Below are positions 57,764-64,000 of a stretch of DNA of 64,000 nt, piece by piece. The notes beneath the pieces were generated by a model that saw only the letters and a program-made list of their open reading frames with translations, searched no databases and had not been told where the DNA came from. Made by a program: the position numbers and the translations under genes. The stretch comes from Epiperipatus broadwayi. Lineage: Eukaryota; Onychophora; Udeonychophora; Euonychophora; Peripatidae. The stretch's first letter is position 1. Every line of letters begins with the position of its first letter. The DNA lies in contig JAQFVV010000206.1 in NCBI GenBank assembly GCA_028023455.1, positions 1,087,861-1,151,860 on the forward strand. Reading direction: 5' to 3'.

Positions 57764-57969
57764 TGTTGTGCATATACTAACCTGTTAGCTGTGATATTAC
57801 TAACAGTTAGTGCATATACTAACCTGTTTGCTGTGATATTATTAACATTTGTTTGCTGTGATATTAATAACAGTTGAATGCATTTGGAATATTTAACTAA
57901 AATTAAACTTTTCTAAAGACATTCAACACACATATTAGATGATGGAAATAGTCCAATATAAATATACAG

Positions 57970-58593
57970 ATATTAAAATTATAATTTCTTATAGTTATTA
58001 AATTTTTTAATATTAATAAAATATTGATTTAATTATTAAATTTGTACTTTATATCTGTATCATCATCTGCATTATCAGAAAATCTCAATAACGCAAAAAT
58101 GTTACATTATTTGAAACCTAAGAGTACAATTATATTTTTAAAAGTCACTTTATTAGAGTTTATGTTATTGATGTTTAAAGAACATTCATAGTAATGATTA
58201 TTTTACTTTATTTATTTTGAGCTGGATTATAAGAAATCCTTTAGTTGTGATGTATCAGTATAAACTAAATCCCTTTCCTATTCATATGACCATGAGTGTC
58301 ATCTTAAATAATTTAAAAAGAAAGGTATTAACAAATATTAGAATCTCATCATTACTAATTAAAATTAAAATTATTTATTGTATTAAGATATTATCTGAAG
58401 ACTGTATAATGTAATATTCTTTATGATACATTAGGATTATAACCTGAGATAAAGAGTATATAGATTTATTTATTGGATAATTTTTATTAATAATCCCAAG
58501 ATTAAATTGGGCAGATTTGATTGTGTATATTTATTGATGTTATACCATTTTATGGATGGCCTTGATTATTTAATGGTTAATATATATATATTC
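57970..58593. other. A+T-rich spacer
   Basis: Nothing recognised; ends in an AT run at the LTR boundary. Confidence 0.4.
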
Positions 58594-61500
58594 TGCCCTT
58601 GTCATTGTGTGTAGCTCCACTACACATCAGGCCAATCACGTTGAGGGCCATAATCTAACCACCCCATTCCCGCATCTCCACTTCCCCCAAAATAAATATA
58701 ATATAGTGAAAATCACCTAACCGGGTTCTAGCTCTAATAATTAATGAAATATTCAATTAAATGCTTTACTAGCTCAAGTTTCTTAAAATTAATTTAGGTT
58801 CTGTTTTAAACTAACTCAAATAAATATTCAGGAATTCATGAGACTAGAAGTGGAAATACGGGTGACAAGGTAGATTACATTAAGACAATATCCCACAGGA
58901 TACCACCTCAATGGCATAAGAACACTATCCCACCTTATACTACTATTACACATAATAACTACATAGTATTCTTATGACTTCTGCAACTTCTAATCACTAA
59001 GACTCATTTAACAATTAAAGTATTAATCTTTTATCTCTAATAATAATAATAGTAATCATCTAGCTCAAATGAAATAATCTCAGGTTCTTAAATTTATTCA
59101 TATGTTAATAAACATATGGTAGCAAAATATGATAAGGGATTTTATGTCATAATTTACTACTCTGAAATTAGATTAATAATAAAACAATAATAATCACAAT
59201 CTTCATTGCTTAATCCAACTAGTACAGCTTTTCTTTCATCGCAAATTTATAACTGTAATAAATTAGTTAATAATCTAATATCCCTTTTTTTATCTTTAAG
59301 TAATAAAATAAATTAATAAGTGGCAGTGTTTAGATAATCTGACAAATAAAGCAAGTGGCAACTAATAGCATATAATTTAGCAAAATATTATGATAATGGA
59401 TTGATGACAAGTAACACAATGCAATTTGATAATTATTTAATTACAAGAACATCAATAAATATTTAAGATTAAACATACTTCTCTATTTATCTTTTGTGCA
59501 AACAATCATATACTTAGTTTAATGGGTGTGAACATACCCTGTGAATTCATGCAATGATGTAGAGAAAACAAAACTCAGACACAAGTTTTAATAAACAAAT
59601 TTTAAAATTTTATTAACATCAATAAAAATAAATAAAACAAACAAATCCATCTACATCTATTTACAAGGGATATCCTCATTTTTCTTTACACTACAATAGC
59701 TGAATTATACACATTTATATTTCTTTTATCGTTAATTAAACTTATTATGCCTTTTAAAAGTTATTTATTTATTTCTCATTAGGTTTATCATATCACTTAT
59801 TTTAACTATTTTATGGGTAACACCATTCTTTACCTTTTAATATTAAAGTTACTGTATTATAAATTATCTATGTGGAAAAACATCATTTATAACATCATAA
59901 TTTTACAATCAATATGGTTTTTAAAAGAAAATTACATTTTCTTGTAACTTTATATAAGTCACTCCGCATATTATTCAAATATTATTATTACTTTTAACGT
60001 TTGTTCTCCAATGCTCATAAACTATAATACGTTTATTCCATAAGCCATACTCATGTATAATACTATAACACGGGTTTAATTATGACCTGTTACAGTTTCA
60101 CATATACTATAATTATCGAATGTTATTGTATTTTTTAAATATGCAATACTTATATTTTTTAAAATATAAATAACAATAAGAAAACCTGAAATTAAATGTA
60201 ATATTTTTTGTATATTTCTATTCGGATATACTTTTATAAAATTATAGTTCATTTCTTAAAAGGAATTAAAATAATTCTCTAACTCCTTCCCTTCTTAGGA
60301 TATCTGCATCTTTCTTTCAATAATCATAATCTACTCTTCGTTAACACTTAACTATTCTTATTCCAAATAATAGCATGACATACATTCTAAAATATCTATT
60401 GTTTCCCTTTTAATAGACTTATCATATAATGATGTAGTTGCAAGAAATACAGATAAAGATAGCAAAAGATGTATAGGATATCGGGAAAATAGATAGATAA
60501 CTTATCCGCAATATACTTCAAAAATGTATGGAACAGTGTGAATAGGTCCGACATTCATTGTCTAATAACCTTGGTGATAAGCGTGATGTGGCAGTTATTT
60601 ACTCAACTTTACCAAACATCTAGTACGACTCACAAGAAATATATAAAATACCACTGTCCAAGACAACATGTGTACCAGTCGTAGGGCTTTGTTAACTACG
60701 CTGATTAACATCTAAAACTACCTATTATTTCACTCCCTGTAGCATCCTAGTTTTTAATACATCCTCTTGGTTTCCGAATCACCACGTACTACCAAGTCAC
60801 TACCCAAACTATCTCTCGAGATTTTTACTGTATCCAACATCGATAAAATACTAACTACTTTTTTATACAATAAACAAAATTCACTAATATAAAAACATTT
60901 CCCTATTCCATAAGAACAGTTTGTCTTGCTTTATTACACTGTAGGTTCAACATCTATGTTTTGTTAAGATAACATTTAAATATCCCAATCGGGAAATTAA
61001 CAGAAAATATCACATAACCATCGGTTATATTGAACTATATTATTAACACATAAAATGATTATCGTATGCATATTTTTAAAATCTAATCACATCTCAAAGT
61101 GTTCTAGAGTGTTGTTTTCAAAAATGCGTTTTACAACAATAATAACAATAAAACTTTTGTGCTACATTCATTCGATTCTCAGCTGATCTAAATAAATAAA
61201 ACATACATTATATATCATTAATAATTATAAATGTTACCAAAAACAATCTTTATCTTCCTATCAGAGTTCGTAGTAGGTTTCTTTCTCTTCGAGCATCGCA
61301 AATATACAAATTTCCACATACATACAATTTATTTTAAAATTCAAAATCAAAACATATTATTTCATATAATGTTATATTACGAATCAATGTATTTTGTTTT
61401 CCCTATTGCTATCTAAAACTTAATGTTTAACTTAGATTAGTAAAGAAAATAATTCAAACCATAATCACATATTTTTCTGACGGTAAATCTTGGTTAGTCC

Positions 61501-62990
61501 CATAATACTTATTATTTCTTCTTTTGTCCGAATGTTCATTTAATAAACTGTTTAGATGATCTTTAGTTTTAGTGTTTAATCCAAAATTATTAGAAAACAT
61601 TTTATTTAGTTATCCCACGAAGCTTTTTAATGTTCTGGCGAATATTACCTCGGCGCATTGATGCATCTTTATTTCTAGTTAAACTACAATTATTTAATAA
61701 TTACGGTACCAATTGCGTTTTCCATGGATCCAATATTTTATATTTCTCTTCTGTAAATTTTTTTTTTCTTTAGGCAAGTGTTTTCCTTGGTAAACTTCAC
61801 TTTCATTCATTATTATTTTATATACACTACTTTCAATCTTTAACTATTTTCTAGAGTATTTTCTCAAGTCATCTTAAAGAAAGCAATTCAAACTATTTCA
61901 ATATTAAAATTCCTTTTGTCCATTTATTCTTATACGAATAATACTTATTTTTATTTTCCATTATCTTCATTAACTTTGCACACAATGTCCTTTCATTGAT
62001 TTTATACGCACGAAAACAGCTTTCATAGTGATACGCTATATAAACTATATCAATGAATAACATTAACATATTTGGAACATTATAAAATTTACAACTTGGT
62101 TTTAAGAATCTATCCATTTTCTATTGAAAACTCCGATTATATTTCGATAGAATCCACTGGCAGGTTACTGTAAAGTTAGTGAAACATTACTATGAAAACT
62201 TTTTTTTAAAACATATTATTCTAAGATTCTCTTCGGATGATTTTTAAATTGTCAGTTGGTTTCTTTCAAAGATATTATTAAAATTATAATAAAATTGACT
62301 AATAAATTGAAGAAAAAAAAATTAGAGAGCTTAAAATTTTACCTCTGCTCTGGAGTCAACACATTTTTGTTCTCCCCCGTTTATACAATTAGTTGGCGCG
62401 ATTTTGGTTGTCTGCCAAGATCTATTTTTTATTGGTCAATCCCTACTTGGATTTATAAACAATTTCTAAAGTTTTAAAATCATGACGTAATAGACTTAAA
62501 TGTTAACTCATTATTATTTTTAAATCAATTATTATCTATTACAATTTAACTACCTTTAAAACAATTTTGAAACAATAATTAATAAAGGTGTATACTACTT
62601 ATTTTTATTATGATGTGTGACAATTCCATCCACTTCTATAATATACTATTTAAATATTTTAATTATTAGTATTAATTTAAACCGGTGCTTATACATAGAA
62701 TATTCCAGACAGTCACGTAGTCATTTCCGGTGTTTAGTCTAATTTTATCTGTCTTAATAAATTTGCTACTTATATTATATAAAATAATTATATAAAATTT
62801 TGAAAAACAATTTAGAAAAATATAGATTTAGATACAATTCTCACCATCACAATATTTATTATTAAATATATCATATTAATCTTTTACTGCTTAATATAAT
62901 CTATAATATTAAATACTATATAATATTAATTTTAAAATTTTTTAGTAATTGACCATTTATAACCATCATTGACCTATAGAAAAGGGCACA
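58594..62990 (-). mobile_element. Giant 3' LTR (~4.4 kb) of a Ty3/Gypsy-like element
   Basis: Colinear with the solo copy at 26,602-31,396. On the minus strand it begins TGTGCCCTTTTCTATAGGTC right after a polypurine tract (63,005-62,995) that follows the integrase gene, and ends CAATGACAAGGGCA at 58,594. That order (integrase, polypurine tract, LTR) is the 3' end of an LTR retrotransposon. At over 4 kb it is much longer than most animal Gypsy LTRs (usually a few hundred bp). It has a GC-richer block at 58,610-58,690 absent from the solo copy. No protein recognised within it. Confidence 0.7.
62431..62490 (-). promoter_or_regulatory. Conserved CCAAT/CRE-like block in LTR B
   Basis: ATTGGTCAAT (62,431-62,440) and TGACGTAA (62,483-62,490), the same pair as in LTR A. 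Spacing differs (43 against 72 bp), yet both motifs are exact in both copies. A promoter role is inferred. Confidence 0.4.
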
Positions 62991-62994
62991 ATAA

Positions 62995-63005
62995 CCTCCT
63001 CCTTC
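62995..63005 (-). other. Polypurine tract
   Basis: Minus-strand GAAGGAGGAGG, four bases before TGTGCCC, the inferred LTR start. LTR retrotransposons prime plus-strand DNA at such a tract. Confidence 0.7.
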
Positions 63006-63177
63006 AAATAAAAAATTTTAAATTAATGTCTACTTCATTCATTGACATTTAATCTCTTAAACATGTACCATAATTGAATTCAACCTTATATCACTAAAAT
63101 ACAAACTATACTGCTTTTAATACAAATTCACATATTATTCAACTATTATACGCAAAGTTTTATCTAATATTAAAATT

Positions 63178-64000
63178 CTATACTTCTGATGGGTATGGGA
63201 TCAAGCTTCTAGCATTGTATGTCCCTTTCTCCCCCTCTGGTGTAATCAATATAAAAGCATTCTCTCCTACCTTGCTACAAATTTTATAGGGACCCTCATA
63301 TAATTCAAGGAATTTCCTAAACTGATTTCTTTGCAGTTGCTAACATGGGGTGTTCTAACAAGAACTAGATCATCTACTCGGAACGGATGTGGTTTATTAT
63401 GGGCCTTTTTAACTCTCTTAGTACCCATAGCATGCAGCTTTACTTTAGCTTGACTTATATCATGATTTATATTTATTGGTTCTCTGGTTATGGGTATCAG
63501 TGTTTGGATCAGTAAATTTTCATGTTTGCCATAGTGTAGATGGAAAGGTGTGAAACCTGTGGATTCATTACAAGTGCTGTTTATATAATTAACAACCTCA
63601 GGAAGTTTGTGCACCCACTGTTTATGATCATCAGCTACATAAACCCTAAATAATCTACCGAGCTCCCACATAACACGTTCGCAGGGATTAGACTGAGGAT
63701 TTCTAATGGAGCTCATGACATGTCTGAGGTGTTGAGTTCGAATCCACTCATTCCATCTACCAGATATAAAGGTGGTTGCATGATCAGTAAAAATTATTTT
63801 TGGCTTTCCAACTAAAGGAAATTGATAATTAAGCATATTTTTAATAACATAATGAGCGCTGGTTTTAGGTACCGGATAGGCTGAAACTAACTTACTAAAA
63901 ACATCATATGTAACAAGTATAAATTTTTGATGGTTGAATGGTGGTAAGGGCCCATAAAAATCAATCGCTAATAATTCATTAGGATAATCCGGAATGATGG
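63178..64000 (-). pseudogene. Ty3/Gypsy-type integrase, C-terminal part of Pol (cut by window edge)
   Basis: Inserts element cDNA into the genome. Reading from the window edge on the minus strand: PDYPNELLAIDFYGPLPPF with the first catalytic Asp (IDFYG), KFILVTYDVFSKLVSAYPV, then KIIFTDHATTFISG with the second Asp, RNPQSNPCERVMWELGRLFR with the catalytic Glu, the GFTPFHLHYGKHENLL segment, and the C-terminal SH3-like part (FRVDDLVLVRTP). All three DDE residues are present. A frameshift near 63,317 separates this from the end of the protein (LELYEGPYKI, ending at a stop at 63,178-63,180). The N-terminal part and the rest of Pol lie beyond 64,000. With one frameshift the copy is fairly young but probably inactive. 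Confidence 0.85.

Larger units (their letters stand above)
57379..57969 (+). mobile_element. tRNA-bearing inverted-repeat element T1, copy 2
   Basis: Inverted arms of about 105 bp: CTGTATTTTTATATTGGGCT on the left and its near-complement ending in TATACAG on the right. The match runs through GCTATTTCCATCAT and TGAATGTCTTTAGAAAAGTT to CCAAATGCATTCAA. The interior holds a tRNA-like sequence (57,619), a hammerhead-like hairpin (57,731) and three imperfect units of CTGTTTGCTGTGATATTA (57,780-57,860). The outer motif ATTTCCATCAT and the interior order match copy 1. No convincing target-site duplication at the ends. Confidence 0.75.

Overview
The window looks like an intergenic or intronic stretch of a very A+T-rich invertebrate animal genome (well over 70% A+T by eye). 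The evidence is the repeat content: RTE-like LINEs, a Penelope-like element with a GIY-YIG domain, a Ty3/Gypsy integrase, a hAT-type transposase fossil, tRNA-derived elements and inverted-repeat MITEs. I find no bacterial features (no operons, no ribosome binding sites) and no convincing host protein-coding exon. The species cannot be named from this sequence.

Layout. 1-3.5 kb: an LTR/leader-like repeat followed by a gag-position open frame with internal repeats. 6.5-7.0 kb: a tandem array of LTR-end plus primer-binding-site-like units from a related element. 8.5-8.9 kb: a short repeat (here called S1) carrying a hammerhead-ribozyme-like fold; other copies lie at 19.3-19.8 and 31.4-31.8 kb. 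9.4-12.4 kb: a decayed full-length RTE-like LINE. 13.9-19 kb: MITEs and a decayed second LINE. 23-25.7 kb: two more LINE fragments with a nested MITE. 26.6-31.4 kb: a solo copy of a ~4.8 kb long terminal repeat. 31.9-35.1 kb: the best preserved LINE (minus strand). 37.6-38.3 kb: a MITE, a Penelope tail and one arm of a 480-bp repeat. 42-44.4 kb: gag-like pseudogene and leader (minus strand), related to the element at position 1. 44.55-46.5 kb: two giant inverted repeats side by side, the second built from two head-to-head Penelope fragments. 47.9-49.3 kb: hAT-like transposase fossil. 50.1-52.3 kb: LINE fragments. 54.7-55.0 and 57.4-58.0 kb: inverted-repeat elements that enclose a tRNA-like gene and a hammerhead-like hairpin. 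58.6-64 kb: the second ~4.4 kb LTR, a polypurine tract and the integrase end of a Ty3/Gypsy element that runs off the window.

The strongest unusual signals are the S1 repeat, whose three diverged copies keep CTGATGA, GAAA, an AT/AT mini-stem and compensating changes in stem I of a type I hammerhead; the tRNA-bearing inverted-repeat elements, one flanked by a perfect 14-bp direct repeat; the paired giant palindromes; and the unusually long LTRs. Everything coding in the window belongs to mobile elements, mostly broken, so there is no pathway linking the genes. What they share is the retrotransposition machinery: endonuclease, reverse transcriptase, integrase and possibly self-cleaving RNA.
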